Positions 33,236 through 42,011 of a stretch of 64,000 bases of DNA are shown one piece after another. Position numbers and translations under genes: made by a program. The number at the start of each line of letters is the position of its first letter. Within the stretch, counting starts at the first letter, position 1. Source of the stretch: Clostridiales bacterium (GTDB lineage: Bacteria > Bacillota > Clostridia > Oscillospirales > Ruminococcaceae); the NCBI GenBank assembly GCA_019423685.1, contig JAHZAY010000006.1:1-64000 (forward strand). The letters are read 5' to 3'. The notes under the pieces were generated by a model. That model was not told where the DNA came from, made no database searches, and worked only from the letters and a program-made list of their open reading frames with translations.

Positions 33236-35482
33236 TTACTTTTTGTGGAAGTGCGAGAACAGCTTTTCACGCAGGCTGGTTTTCTTTGGCGGCAGTTCGA
33301 TGTGGCGCTCAAAGTATTCGTGCAGGTAGGTGTGGGAATCCAGCGGCTCATTGTGTGTGCTCTCGTCGCGGACGTAGCTGCCGTCAGGGAGCATCTCCCA
33401 GGAATTGCGGTTGTCCATCCGAATGGCCTCCACTAAGTGCAGGATGTCCTGACGGGCAGGCTCGGACTTGACTTCGGCAAAGACCTCTACACGGCGGCGG
33501 GTATTGCGGTTGAGCAGGTCGCCGGAGCCCATGAAGATGCGTCGGTTGTCGTCGGCGCCGAAGATGAAGATGCGGGAGTGCTCGAGGTAGCGGCCGACAA
33601 TGCTCTTGATGCGGATGTTGTCGGTGTATCCCTTGATGCCCGGACACAGGCAGCAGATTCCACGGATGACCATCTCGACCTTGACGCCGGCTTGGGAGGC
33701 TTCGATCAATTTTTCCATGACCTCCATGTCGTTTAAGGAGTTGACCTTGATGAAGATGTAGCCCTCCTTGCCGGCACGGCAGGCGTCGATCTGTTCCTGG
33801 ATGTAGCGCAGCACATTCTGCTCAAAGCAGTTTGGCGCTACCCACAGGCTCTTGGTGGAGTCCACCACCTCGCCCACGCACAGCGCCTGAAAGACGCGGG
33901 TGGCGTCCTCGCCCATCAGCGGGTCGGAGGAGATAAAGGACAGGTCGGTGTACTGCTCGGAGGTCTTTTCGTTGTAGTTGCCGGTGCCGACCTGGGTGAT
34001 GTAGTGGATCTGGTTGTGTTCCTTGCGGGTAATCAGGCAGAGCTTGGCGTGGATCTTATAGTCGCTCAGGCCGTAGATGACGGTGCAGCCCGCCTCTTCC
34101 AGCATAGTGGCGTAGTCGATGTTGTTCTGCTCGTCAAAGCGCGCGCGCAGCTCCAGCACGCACAAAACGTCCTTGCCTTTTTCGGCGGCGTGGGCCAGGG
34201 CAGAGGCGATCTTGCTGTGGTTGGCCAGGCGGTACAGCGAGATTTTGATGGAGAGCACGCTCGGGTCGTCGCCCGCTTCATACAGCAGGTCGACAAACGG
34301 CTTGGTGCTCTGGAAGGGGAAGCTGAGCAGCATGTCGTGGTTTTTTAAGTAGTTGATGGCGCCTCCTGCTTCGCCCTTGGCAAAATCGACCGGTACATAG
34401 GGTTTTGCTTCATGATAGTACCAGCTCTTTTGTTCCTTGTGCGGGTCGAGCGCGCCGGGCAGAGCAAAGCCAAAGGAGAAGTCCAGCGGTATAGATTGAA
34501 TGATAAAGGCTTCTTCCGAGACTTTAAGCTTTTTGCACAGGAAGGTCGCCAGGCGGTCTCCGGGACGGGAGGAGAACTGCAAGCGCACCACATCCAGGCG
34601 GCGGCGCTTTTTGAGCATCTCTTCCATCACGCCGCGAAAGTCGATGTCGAAGTCGAACAAACCCTCATCCACCGTGATGTCTGCGTTGCGGGTGACGCGC
34701 ATGACATGCTTTTCCAGCACCTTCTGTTTGCTGTAGAGCTTGTGAACAAAGTGGAGGATGATGTCGGCGGTAAAGAGGATTTTGCGCCGCTGATTGATGG
34801 TGAACAGGTAGTAGGTGGGCAGCTGGGAGAAGGGGACAATGCCGATGCGGATGTTGTCCTCCTTGTCGCCGCCTTTGGCTTTATCGCTGTTTTTCTCCTT
34901 GTCCTTTTCTTTCTCTTTCTCCTTTTCCTTGTCCGAAAGTTCGGTGACGACAAACTGTTCCTTGTTTTTGAGGAAGGGGAAGGGGTGCTGGCGGTCGATC
35001 ACCTGTGGAGAGAGCAGCGGGCGGATCTCGTTGTTAAAGTAGTTCTGCACAATTTGCTCGTCAATCTTGCTCATGTGGTGGATGTCCAGCACATCGATGT
35101 CCTGGGTGCGCAGCAGCTGCTTGAGCGAGTCCCATGCGCGTTCGGCGATGGGGTGGATCTGTTCGACCTTTTTGCGGATGGCTGCGATCTGGCCGGCGGC
35201 GTCCAAGCCGGTTTTATCGTCCAGCTTTTCCGGCTCCAGGATGCTCTGATCGTGCAGCGAGCCGACGCGCACCATAAAGAATTCATCCAGATTCGAAAAG
35301 TAAATTGCCAGAAACTTTAACCGCTCCATCAAGGGAATATTGGGGTTGAGGGATTCGCTGAGCACTCTGCGGTTAAATTCCAGCCAGCTCAGCTCACGGT
35401 TGACAAAGATGTTTTGCTGCTGTGGCTGAGCGGTGGGGGTGGTTTGAGATGGGATCATTTCGATTTGATTTGTCTGTTCCAT
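33236..35482 (-). CDS. ppk1: Polyphosphate kinase 1
   Basis: A 748-residue enzyme that polymerises the gamma-phosphate of ATP into polyphosphate. NIFVNRELSWLEFNRRVL opens the N-domain. The phosphate-accepting histidine is in YKIHAKLCLITRK, and GTGNYNEKTSEQYTDLS and GSGDLLNRNTRRRVE are conserved. An insert of about 25 residues near residue 190, almost only Lys, Glu and Asp, interrupts the H-domain region and is coded by a purine tract (about 34885-34935). AGGTGA precedes the ATG. It is downstream of the M20 peptidase with a 45-bp gap. Confidence 0.95.
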   Translation of the reverse strand: MEQTNQIEMIPSQTTPTAQPQQQNIFVNRELSWLEFNRRVLSESLNPNIPLMERLKFLAIYFSNLDEFFMVRVGSLHDQSILEPEKLDDKTGLDAAGQIAAIRKKVEQIHPIAERAWDSLKQLLRTQDIDVLDIHHMSKIDEQIVQNYFNNEIRPLLSPQVIDRQHPFPFLKNKEQFVVTELSDKEKEKEKEKDKEKNSDKAKGGDKEDNIRIGIVPFSQLPTYYLFTINQRRKILFTADIILHFVHKLYSKQKVLEKHVMRVTRNADITVDEGLFDFDIDFRGVMEEMLKKRRRLDVVRLQFSSRPGDRLATFLCKKLKVSEEAFIIQSIPLDFSFGFALPGALDPHKEQKSWYYHEAKPYVPVDFAKGEAGGAINYLKNHDMLLSFPFQSTKPFVDLLYEAGDDPSVLSIKISLYRLANHSKIASALAHAAEKGKDVLCVLELRARFDEQNNIDYATMLEEAGCTVIYGLSDYKIHAKLCLITRKEHNQIHYITQVGTGNYNEKTSEQYTDLSFISSDPLMGEDATRVFQALCVGEVVDSTKSLWVAPNCFEQNVLRYIQEQIDACRAGKEGYIFIKVNSLNDMEVMEKLIEASQAGVKVEMVIRGICCLCPGIKGYTDNIRIKSIVGRYLEHSRIFIFGADDNRRIFMGSGDLLNRNTRRRVEVFAEVKSEPARQDILHLVEAIRMDNRNSWEMLPDGSYVRDESTHNEPLDSHTYLHEYFERHIELPPKKTSLREKLFSHFHKK

Positions 35483-35527
35483 AATGTTTCACCTGTTTGC
35501 GTGTGGTGTGGTTGTGCTTTTCGTTTA

Positions 35528-36673
35528 TTATTGCTGTACCTGCATTTCGCTCAGGAGCACCTGTGCGAGAATCTTCATGCCGTCGCGGGTCGATTCGATG
35601 TCCACCCACTCTTCGCGGGTGTGGGAGCCATGTCCCTCATAGACGCCGAAGCAAACGGCCGGGACACCCATCGAGAGCGGGATGTTGCAGTCGGTGGAGC
35701 CACAGGATTCGGTGCGGTGATAGCCGTACAGTTCGGAGGCCTGCATGACGGTGCGGGTCAGCTCGGATGGGTCGGCATCTCCCTTGCAGGGGCGGTCGCC
35801 GATCAGCTCGGTCTGGATGCCGATGCCGTAGTTTTGGAAGGAAGAGGTGACCGACTCGAAGAAGCGGTCCATATATTCCAGGCCCTCTTTTTTGCTGGAG
35901 CGGTACTCATACAGCATGGTGCACTGCTGGGCGATGGAGTTGACCGAGGTGCCGCCCTCGATGACGCCGACATTGTAGGTGGTCTTGCCGATGTCCGGGG
36001 CCTTGAGGGTGTAGAAGGCATCGATCATCTTGGCGGCGTAGTGGATGGCGTTGCGGTTGCCGAAGGCACCGAACGAGTGTCCGCCCTCGGTGTTGACGGT
36101 GATGCGCCAGCGCTTGGAGCCGACAGCATCGTTGACGACGGTCTTTAACCCGCCGTCGATGGCGTACAGGCGGGAGATGCGTCCGTCAAAGTCCTTCATC
36201 AGCTGGCGCACGCCCTTGAGGTTTCCCAGTCCCTCTTCGCCGGAATTGAGCACAAAGAGGATGCCGGTTTTGGGTTTCAGCTTGAGGTCGATTGCCATAG
36301 CGGCCATCTCCATGACAGCGGCGGCGTTGGTGGTGTCGTCTCCGACGCCCGGCGCATAGAAGCGGCCGTTTTCTTCCCGGAAGGGCAGCGGCTCGGTGTC
36401 GGGGAAAACGACGTCGGTGTGGCCCAAGATGGCGCACAGATCCCCAGCGCCATCTTCCACCCCGTAAGGGAAGATGACGTTGAGCGCCTCGTCGATGTAG
36501 ACGCCGGTAGCACCCAGTTCCTCCAGGTGCTGCTTGCACCACTGGGCGCGCTTTTCCTCGTGGTTGGATGGCGCAGGAATGCGGGCAAGGGTGCGGATGG
36601 TGTCAAGGAATCGTTCACGATGTTGTTCGAGGTAGTCCAGTACAGGTTGCTGTATTTCCATTGGTTTCGACAT
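35528..36673 (-). CDS. M20 family metallopeptidase (PepT/DapE-like)
   Basis: A 381-residue di-zinc aminopeptidase or amidohydrolase. Metal and catalytic residues are in LGHTDVVFPD, GVGDDTTNAAA and LNSGEEGLGN, and GSTDCNIPLSMGVPAV carries a late ligand. A dimerisation domain lies in the middle (TEGGHSFGAFG). The substrate is unknown but the pattern is close to tripeptidase-like M20 members. AAAGGAG lies nine bases before the ATG. It is the first gene of a minus-strand pair with ppk1. Confidence 0.85.
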   Translation of the reverse strand: MSKPMEIQQPVLDYLEQHRERFLDTIRTLARIPAPSNHEEKRAQWCKQHLEELGATGVYIDEALNVIFPYGVEDGAGDLCAILGHTDVVFPDTEPLPFREENGRFYAPGVGDDTTNAAAVMEMAAMAIDLKLKPKTGILFVLNSGEEGLGNLKGVRQLMKDFDGRISRLYAIDGGLKTVVNDAVGSKRWRITVNTEGGHSFGAFGNRNAIHYAAKMIDAFYTLKAPDIGKTTYNVGVIEGGTSVNSIAQQCTMLYEYRSSKKEGLEYMDRFFESVTSSFQNYGIGIQTELIGDRPCKGDADPSELTRTVMQASELYGYHRTESCGSTDCNIPLSMGVPAVCFGVYEGHGSHTREEWVDIESTRDGMKILAQVLLSEMQVQQ

Positions 36674-36738
36674 AAAGACTCTCCTTTAAAAATTCCTTTT
36701 GAAAAAGCCATTTTTGGCGTTGCATTTCTGATACCCTA

Positions 36739-36767
36739 ATCATAGCACAAGTTTTAGCGCGGTTCAA
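36739..36767 (-). promoter_or_regulatory. Promoter of the M20-ppk1 operon
   Basis: On the minus strand TTGAAC (36767-36762) and TATGAT (36744-36739) are 17 bp apart. The rest of the 352-bp gap to 37025 is AT-rich; a plus-strand TTGACA (36959) and TACAAT (36987) are 22 bp apart, too far for a good promoter, so the promoter of the next gene is not clear. Confidence 0.75.
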
Positions 36768-37025
36768 TTTTTATACGAAGATTTTACAGGAATTATACAC
36801 AGAAGAGCACTTTTTAATCTGATAGAAGGCTTTAAAGAAAAATAGATTTTACAGTATGCCGTTTAAAGGGAGGAAAAAAGGGGCGCAGAAGGACAATCCA
36901 ATATTTTAGCAAAGGTATTTTGCAAGAGCGGGCATTTTTCTGGGAATCTCGACACGGTTTGACAGGTTTCTCCAAAAAAACACGGCTACAATAAAGGTGG
37001 ATACAATATTTAGGAGGTAATGTTT

Positions 37026-38150
37026 ATGTGTAACACATATCCACCAGCTGAAAATGGGTCCGCTTGGGAATTTTTCCTGTACATCAACAACCAGACGGGT
37101 TATACGCTGGAAGCTGAGGCTGCAAAGCGCGACTGGGGCACTTGGTACCGGGACAGTGTGGACAAGCAGGGACCGCAAAATGTGCGTGCTGGGGAATCGG
37201 TTCAGGCACTCGGAATCCGGGCTGCGCATGGAACGGCGACCGGATATGAATGCCGTTGCCGATGGAGCTTCAAAAAGGACGGAAAGCCAATTGGCAGCTT
37301 TGATTTAAAGATTGATGTGCCTTTTTCCAGCAGCAACTCGTCCACCCTGACGACGACAGGACCGATCTGTGTGGAGGGCTGGAGCGACCTCCCCAAAAAA
37401 GGACACACCTTTACGCGCTCGATCACCGTAAGTGAGTTGGGTCAGCTCAACTCGTCCCATGATCTGGAGCAATTTCTTCCAGACCCGGATGAAAAGAGAT
37501 ATTATGACCTTCTGATGACCAACAACGAGCTTGTGCAGAACTGGGAGCAATTAAAGCAGCAAGTGCCACAGATGGAATCGTTTAACCCGATTTCTGTCCT
37601 TCCAGAAAACTACCAGTACCCGCCGCGCAGCATCTTTGTGGGAAGGACGCAGGAAAACGTCATTGCACACAATTTTTGGCAGGACATCGATGACCCGATC
37701 TATGACCAGGTATGGCAGAAGGAACTTTTTGTAGATCAGTATTTCAGCGTTGGAATCTATTCGATCAACACCGACCCGCGCAGTACGGTCAACGTACCCA
37801 AAGGCATGGAGATTGTGACCGAAAACTCGGTGGAGGTGACTTCTTCCATCACTAAGACCCTCAAGTCCACCCTGTCCCTGCGTGCACTGTTGAAGGCGGA
37901 ATATTCCGGCTTGGCCGGGGAATTGGAGACCACCTATTCCACCGAAAATGTGTTGGAGGAGTCCAACAGCCGTGTCGAGCGTACGGCACAGAGTATCTCC
38001 ATCGGTGCATCGGATCACAATCGCCTGTTTGTGCCGTGGGTCTTTTCTACCGCTGTGGCCGTCTACCGCAAGAAAAAAGATGGCACAGTCACTTTGATTG
38101 GAATCTCTGAGTGGGCGCAGGAGATTCTGGATAAGGTATATGAATACTGA
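37026..38150 (+). CDS. Aegerolysin/Gpp34 (Cry34)-like protein with a large C-terminal domain
   Basis: A 374-residue protein with no signal peptide. Residues about 12-136 resemble the aegerolysin fold of the insecticidal protein Gpp34/Cry34: FLYINNQTGYTLEAE parallels its VNNKTGHTLQLE, followed by WGTWYRDS, then ATGYECRCRWSF and FDLKIDVPFSSSN. Residues 145-180 look helical. Residues 186-374 form a second domain with Ser/Thr-rich alternating hydrophobic stretches (VEVTSSITKTLKSTLSLRAL, ELETTYSTENVLEESNSRVE) as in beta-barrel pore formers; I do not recognise its family. ATG 37026 is chosen because GGAGG ends about seven bases before it. It is isolated and lies next to tRNA-Ala. Membrane-lipid binding or pore formation is inference. 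Confidence 0.7.
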   Translation: MCNTYPPAENGSAWEFFLYINNQTGYTLEAEAAKRDWGTWYRDSVDKQGPQNVRAGESVQALGIRAAHGTATGYECRCRWSFKKDGKPIGSFDLKIDVPFSSSNSSTLTTTGPICVEGWSDLPKKGHTFTRSITVSELGQLNSSHDLEQFLPDPDEKRYYDLLMTNNELVQNWEQLKQQVPQMESFNPISVLPENYQYPPRSIFVGRTQENVIAHNFWQDIDDPIYDQVWQKELFVDQYFSVGIYSINTDPRSTVNVPKGMEIVTENSVEVTSSITKTLKSTLSLRALLKAEYSGLAGELETTYSTENVLEESNSRVERTAQSISIGASDHNRLFVPWVFSTAVAVYRKKKDGTVTLIGISEWAQEILDKVYEY

Positions 38151-38185
38151 TACGAGAAAATGAGCAAAGCAGTCTGTGCGATAAA

Positions 38186-38223
38186 TAAAAAAGAGCTTCG
38201 AGGAAACCTCGAAGCTCTTTTTG
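38186..38223 (+). terminator. Terminator after the aegerolysin-like gene
   Basis: AAAGAGCTTCGAGG and CCTCGAAGCTCTTT form a perfect 14-bp stem with an AAA loop and a T-run. Confidence 0.9.
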
Positions 38224-38232
38224 TCAGACAGG

Positions 38233-38273
38233 AAAAACAAAAGAGGCACCCGCCTGTTGGCGGATGCCTCTTT
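38233..38273 (-). terminator. Terminator of tRNA-Ala
   Basis: On the minus strand AAAGAGGCA and TGCCTCTTT, with inner CGCC/GGCG, form a hairpin that runs into TTTTGTTTTT. Confidence 0.85.
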
Positions 38274-38282
38274 GCAATGCTC

Positions 38283-38358
38283 TGGTGGAGACGATCGGGA
38301 TCGAACCGACGACCTTTTGAATGCCATTCAAACGCGCTCCCAACTGCGCTACGCCCCC
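38283..38358 (-). tRNA. tRNA-Ala(GGC)
   Basis: On the minus strand the acceptor strands GGGGGCG and CGTCTCC pair and include the G3-U70 wobble pair that identifies alanine tRNA. The anticodon arm TTTGA-ATGGCAT-TCAAA gives anticodon GGC. CCA is encoded. Confidence 0.94.
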
Positions 38359-38376
38359 GTGGCAGATTGCCTTTAT

Positions 38377-38405
38377 ATTATACCCGTTTGCGCCGAAGTT
38401 GTCAA
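38377..38405 (-). promoter_or_regulatory. Consensus promoter of tRNA-Ala
   Basis: On the minus strand TTGACA (38405-38400) and TATAAT (38382-38377) are 17 bp apart, a perfect sigma-A promoter as expected for a stable RNA. Confidence 0.9.
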
Positions 38406-38467
38406 GCCCTGTTGGAGGGCTTTTTTGCGCTGGCTGGGAATTTTTGCTGTGCAGGGTGCAAAAGGGT

Positions 38468-38496
38468 TTGAGCGGCGGCCCGGTTTATGCTATAAT
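38468..38496 (+). promoter_or_regulatory. Promoter of the FkbM methyltransferase
   Basis: TTGAGC (38468-38473) and TATAAT (38491-38496) are 17 bp apart, with TGC before the -10. Confidence 0.75.
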
Positions 38497-38527
38497 TTTC
38501 CTTGCAAATAAAAAGGGGGACGGCAGA

Positions 38528-39631
38528 ATGCTCGATTGGATTGTGGAAAAAGAAGATGTTTGGCAGCGCCTGCAGCGCTGTGACAAGCCGGTGATACTGT
38601 ACGGCATGGGGGACGGCGCTGTCAAGATCTTGCAGGTGATGCAGCGGTACGGCATCCGTCCAGCTGCAATGTTTGCCAGCGACGATTTTGCCCGGGGCAA
38701 TCTCTTTATGGGGTATAAGGTGGAAAAGCTGCGGGACATCCGCGAGCGATTTGACGACTTTATTGTCGTCATGGCCTTTGCTGTGCGGGATGTGCCGACG
38801 GTGGAGCGCATCTACACGCTTTCCAAGGAGATCGAACTGGTGGCGCCGGATGTGCCGGTAGCGGGAGTGAATCTGTTTACCCTCGATTTTGTGCGGGAGC
38901 ACCAAGCGCAACTGCAGCAGGTGGAGGCGATGTTGGCCGACGAGCAATCCAAAAAGGTGCTGCACAACATCGTCAACTTTAAACTCAGCGGCAAGCTGGA
39001 TTATCTGATGGACTGCCAAACTCCGGTGGAGGAGGCCTACCAAAATATTCTGCGTCCCACCGCCTTTGAGCACTTTGCCGATCTGGGAGCTTACCGCGGG
39101 GACACCGTCGCGGAGCTGCTGCACTATGCGGGCGGCTGCGAGCGGGTGTTTGCCTTTGAACCGGATGCAAAGACCTACAAAAAGCTCTGTCTGGCCATCG
39201 AGCAGATGGGCCTGACGCAGCGAGCAACCTGTGTGCAGATGGCGGCTTTTTCCCACGAGGAGATGCTGGAGTTTGACAGCCGCGGAGGAAGGCAGTCGGC
39301 GCTCAAGGAGGAGACGTTGACCACCGGGGTGGCGGGCGCAGCAAAATCCAAGATCCAGCTGGTGCAGGGGCAGTCGCTGGACAACCTGGTGGGAGAGGAG
39401 ACGGTGAGCCTCATCAACATGGATGTGGAGGGGGCGGAAAGACAGGCCCTTGAGGGCTGCCGCAAAGTCATCGCCCGCGACCGGCCAAAGATGCTGATTG
39501 CCGCCTACCACCGCAGTGAGGATCTCTTTGCCATTCCTTTGCAGATCGCCTCGATGCGCCCGGACTACCGATTTTTCCTGCGCCATTACCGGTATATCCC
39601 CGCGTGGGATACCAACCTTTATTGTATATAG
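38528..39631 (+). CDS. FkbM family methyltransferase with N-terminal Rossmann-like domain
   Basis: A 367-residue protein. Residues 1-110 look like a nucleotide-binding Rossmann-type domain (VILYGMGDGAVKILQVM). The C-terminal FkbM methyltransferase domain (about 175-360) has FADLGAYRGDTVAELL as SAM motif I, VFAFEPDAKTYKKL as motif II and INMDVEGAERQALEG. Such enzymes O-methylate glycans or small metabolites; the acceptor is unknown. AAAGGGGGACGG is before the ATG at 38528, and longer starts would cross the promoter. No glycan cluster is adjacent. Confidence 0.83.
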   Translation: MLDWIVEKEDVWQRLQRCDKPVILYGMGDGAVKILQVMQRYGIRPAAMFASDDFARGNLFMGYKVEKLRDIRERFDDFIVVMAFAVRDVPTVERIYTLSKEIELVAPDVPVAGVNLFTLDFVREHQAQLQQVEAMLADEQSKKVLHNIVNFKLSGKLDYLMDCQTPVEEAYQNILRPTAFEHFADLGAYRGDTVAELLHYAGGCERVFAFEPDAKTYKKLCLAIEQMGLTQRATCVQMAAFSHEEMLEFDSRGGRQSALKEETLTTGVAGAAKSKIQLVQGQSLDNLVGEETVSLINMDVEGAERQALEGCRKVIARDRPKMLIAAYHRSEDLFAIPLQIASMRPDYRFFLRHYRYIPAWDTNLYCI

Positions 39632-39717
39632 TAACTGAAAGATCCGCTGTCCGGTGCAGCCTGCTCTTCTAAAGTAAAGAAAAACGACAAAAGCAAGAGC
39701 AAATCTGCCCCCCTTTG

Positions 39718-39747
39718 TTGACAGGGGATTGTGAAATATAGTAAAAT
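39718..39747 (+). promoter_or_regulatory. Promoter of the yicC-remA-gmk operon
   Basis: TTGACA (39718-39723) and TAAAAT (39742-39747) are 18 bp apart, about 90 bp before the first gene. Confidence 0.8.
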
Positions 39748-39842
39748 AATAAGATAGGAAGGCAGGCCTATGTGCCCGCAAAGTTGTGAAACCAATCATA
39801 GTGTTAAGATAATCCCAGTAAGGGAGAGGAGCGTGAAAAAGC

Positions 39843-40760
39843 ATGCAGCCGAATTTGACACAGTCTCAGCAGGCAGGCGGTGCGGTGCGCAGCATGACCG
39901 GATATGGCAGAGCACGCCAGTTAATCGCAAACAAGGAGATTTGCGTGGAGATCCGTTCGGTCAACCACCGCTTTTTGGAGTATTCTTCCCGTGTCCCCAA
40001 GGCGTATGCATATTTGGAAGAGAAGCTGAAAAACCTTGTCAAGACAGCGGTTTCCCGCGGCAAGGTGGATGTTTCCCTCACGATCCAGACCGTCAGCGGC
40101 ACCGACACCAAGGTCACCATCAACCACGACCTTGCGCGGTCCTATCTGCAGGCGCTGCGCGATCTGGCAGAGGATTTGCAGATTAAAAATGATGTGACCG
40201 TCTCGCAGATGATGCGCTTTTCCGACATCTTCAGCGTCATGCGCGTGGAGGAGGATGAGGAGCAGATCTGGCAGGCAGTCGAACAGGTGGCGCAGCAGGC
40301 CCTTCAAAACTTTGTACAGATGCGCCTGGTTGAGGGCGAAAAGATGAAGCAGGATCTGCTGTACCGTCTGGAGCTCATCGAGAAGATGGTCAAACAGGTG
40401 GAGGAACTTTCCCCTCAAACGGTAGAGGCCTACCGCAACCGCCTGTATGCGCGCCTTCAGGAGGTGCTGCAGAGCAGTGCAGTGGACGACCAGCGCGTCC
40501 TGACCGAGGCGGCAATCTTTGCAGAAAAGATTGCTGTTGCAGAGGAGACGGTCCGTTTGGGCAGCCACGTCCATCAGTTCCGCCAAATCCTTTCCTCCAA
40601 CGAACCGGTGGGAAGAAAGCTCGATTTTCTGGTTCAGGAATTTAACCGTGAGGCCAACACCATAGGCTCCAAGGCCCAGGACCTGCAAATTGCTAGGATT
40701 GTGGTAGACTTAAAGTCTGAAATCGAAAAGATCCGCGAGCAGATCCAGAACATCGAGTAA
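39843..40760 (+). CDS. yicC: YicC family endoribonuclease
   Basis: A 305-residue YicC/YloC protein, a family recently shown to cleave RNA. SMTGYGRA and VEIRSVNHRFLE at the N-terminus and GRKLDFLVQEFNREANTIGSK at the C-terminus are diagnostic. It carries about 16 residues before the usual start; GAGAGGAG lies about 12 bases before ATG 39843, and no better site precedes the internal ATG. It heads the long operon and is followed by remA at 40803. Confidence 0.92.
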   Translation: MQPNLTQSQQAGGAVRSMTGYGRARQLIANKEICVEIRSVNHRFLEYSSRVPKAYAYLEEKLKNLVKTAVSRGKVDVSLTIQTVSGTDTKVTINHDLARSYLQALRDLAEDLQIKNDVTVSQMMRFSDIFSVMRVEEDEEQIWQAVEQVAQQALQNFVQMRLVEGEKMKQDLLYRLELIEKMVKQVEELSPQTVEAYRNRLYARLQEVLQSSAVDDQRVLTEAAIFAEKIAVAEETVRLGSHVHQFRQILSSNEPVGRKLDFLVQEFNREANTIGSKAQDLQIARIVVDLKSEIEKIREQIQNIE

Positions 40761-40802
40761 ACGCTCGGACGTTTTTTGGAGAGGAAAAGGAGAAGGCACA
40801 AC

Positions 40803-41069
40803 ATGAAATTGATCAATATCGGCTTTGGAAATATGGTTTCTGCCAATCGTCTGGTGGCCATTGTCAGCCCGGAATCGGCTCCGATCAAGCGCATTATCGC
40901 CGATGCCAGAGAGCGCGGCAGCCTGATCGACGCCACCTATGGCCGGCGAACCCGCGCAGTTATCATCACCGACAGCGACCATGTGATCCTGTCGGCGGTA
41001 CAGCCGGAGACGGTGGCCAACCGACTCAATGACGACGACGATGAGGAGGAACTGGAAGAAGATGAATAG
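40803..41069 (+). CDS. remA: RemA-type extracellular matrix regulator (DUF370)
   Basis: An 88-residue DNA-binding regulator. MKLINIGFGNMVSANRLVAI, DATYGRRTRAVIITDS and HVILSAVQPETV are diagnostic. In Bacillus it activates matrix and osmoprotection genes. The C-terminus is a run of Asp and Glu. AAGGAG lies upstream. It overlaps gmk by 8 bp, the usual clostridial arrangement. Confidence 0.95.
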   Translation: MKLINIGFGNMVSANRLVAIVSPESAPIKRIIADARERGSLIDATYGRRTRAVIITDSDHVILSAVQPETVANRLNDDDDEEELEEDE

Positions 41070-41673
41070 AAAAGGACAGCTGATCGTGGTGTCCGGCCCC
41101 AGCGGCGTCGGCAAAGGCACCGTGTTGGGTGAGTACCTGAGCAGCCGGGAAAACATCGCTTATTCCGTTTCGGCCACCACCCGTTCCCCACGCCCGGGAG
41201 AACAGGATGGCGTACACTACTTCTTTTTGAGCAAAGAGGCGTTCCAGCAGACGGCCAACAGCGGCGGCATGTTGGAATACGCAAACTATAACGGCAATTT
41301 TTACGGCACGCCCAAGGCCCCGGTCGAGCAAAAGCGTGCGCAGGGCATCGATGTGGTGCTGGAAATAGAGGTGCAGGGTGCGCTGCAGGTCAAAAAGGTG
41401 TGCCCGGATGCACTGCTGATCTTCATTGCGCCGCCGAGCTTTGCCGAGCTGCAAAGTCGTCTGACCGGCCGCCACACCGAGGACGAACAGACGGTGGCAA
41501 ACCGTCTGACCATCGCCAAAGGGGAGTTGGAGCAGGCGTATCAGTACGATTATGTAGTGGTCAACGATACCGTAGCGCAGGCAGTACAGAGGTTGGAACT
41601 CATCGTGGAGGCCAACCGTTACAATATGCACAATATGAAAGAATTTCTTGATGAGGTGAATCACAATGCTTAG
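41062..41673 (+). CDS. gmk: Guanylate kinase
   Basis: A 203-residue GMP kinase. The P-loop is VVSGPSGVGKGTV, and SVSATTRSPRPGEQDGVHYFF and LEIEVQGALQV bind GMP and shape the lid. It starts inside remA and its end overlaps rpoZ by 8 bp, so all three are translationally coupled. The product feeds GTP and (p)ppGpp metabolism. Confidence 0.96.
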   Translation: MNRKGQLIVVSGPSGVGKGTVLGEYLSSRENIAYSVSATTRSPRPGEQDGVHYFFLSKEAFQQTANSGGMLEYANYNGNFYGTPKAPVEQKRAQGIDVVLEIEVQGALQVKKVCPDALLIFIAPPSFAELQSRLTGRHTEDEQTVANRLTIAKGELEQAYQYDYVVVNDTVAQAVQRLELIVEANRYNMHNMKEFLDEVNHNA

Positions 41674-41878
41674 GCCAGCAATGTCCCAGATTATTCGTGA
41701 AGGAGAAAGTTATTACGCATTTGTCGTTGCAGTAGCCAGACGTGCCCGCGAGATCGCGGACTATTGGGCAGACAACAACATGCCGATGGAGAAAAAACCG
41801 GTTACCGCAGCGCTGGAGGACTTCGCTTCCGGCAAGGTGCGGGTAAAGGATCTTGTCAGAATCAAGGACGCGAACTAG
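41666..41878 (+). CDS. rpoZ: RNA polymerase omega subunit
   Basis: A 70-residue omega subunit that helps assemble RNA polymerase. YYAFVVAVARRAREIADYW and KPVTAALEDFASGKVRV match the family. It overlaps the gmk stop; GAGGTG precedes its ATG. Confidence 0.93.
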   Translation: MLRPAMSQIIREGESYYAFVVAVARRAREIADYWADNNMPMEKKPVTAALEDFASGKVRVKDLVRIKDAN

Positions 41879-41913
41879 AGGAATATGACTCGCGTCGTTA
41901 CGCGAAACATTTT

Positions 41914-41973
41914 GGGCGGCACGGGAAGGACACTGCGACAACGAGCAGTCCGGCAGGATGCCGCCCGCTTTTT
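41914..41973 (+). promoter_or_regulatory. Large hairpin with T-run between rpoZ and priA
   Basis: GGGCGGCA (41914-41921) and TGCCGCCC (41959-41966) close a hairpin that contains an inner GGAC-CTGC/GCAG-TCC stem, followed by TTTTT. It can act as a partial terminator within the operon. Confidence 0.6.
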
Positions 41974-42011
41974 GCATATAACACCGGAGCGAGGAAGGAG
42001 GAAGCAGCGGC

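Noticed and set aside
36959..36992. Promoter TTGACA/TACAAT for the aegerolysin-like gene
   Set aside because: The 22-bp spacing is too long for sigma-A; another sigma factor or another promoter may be used.
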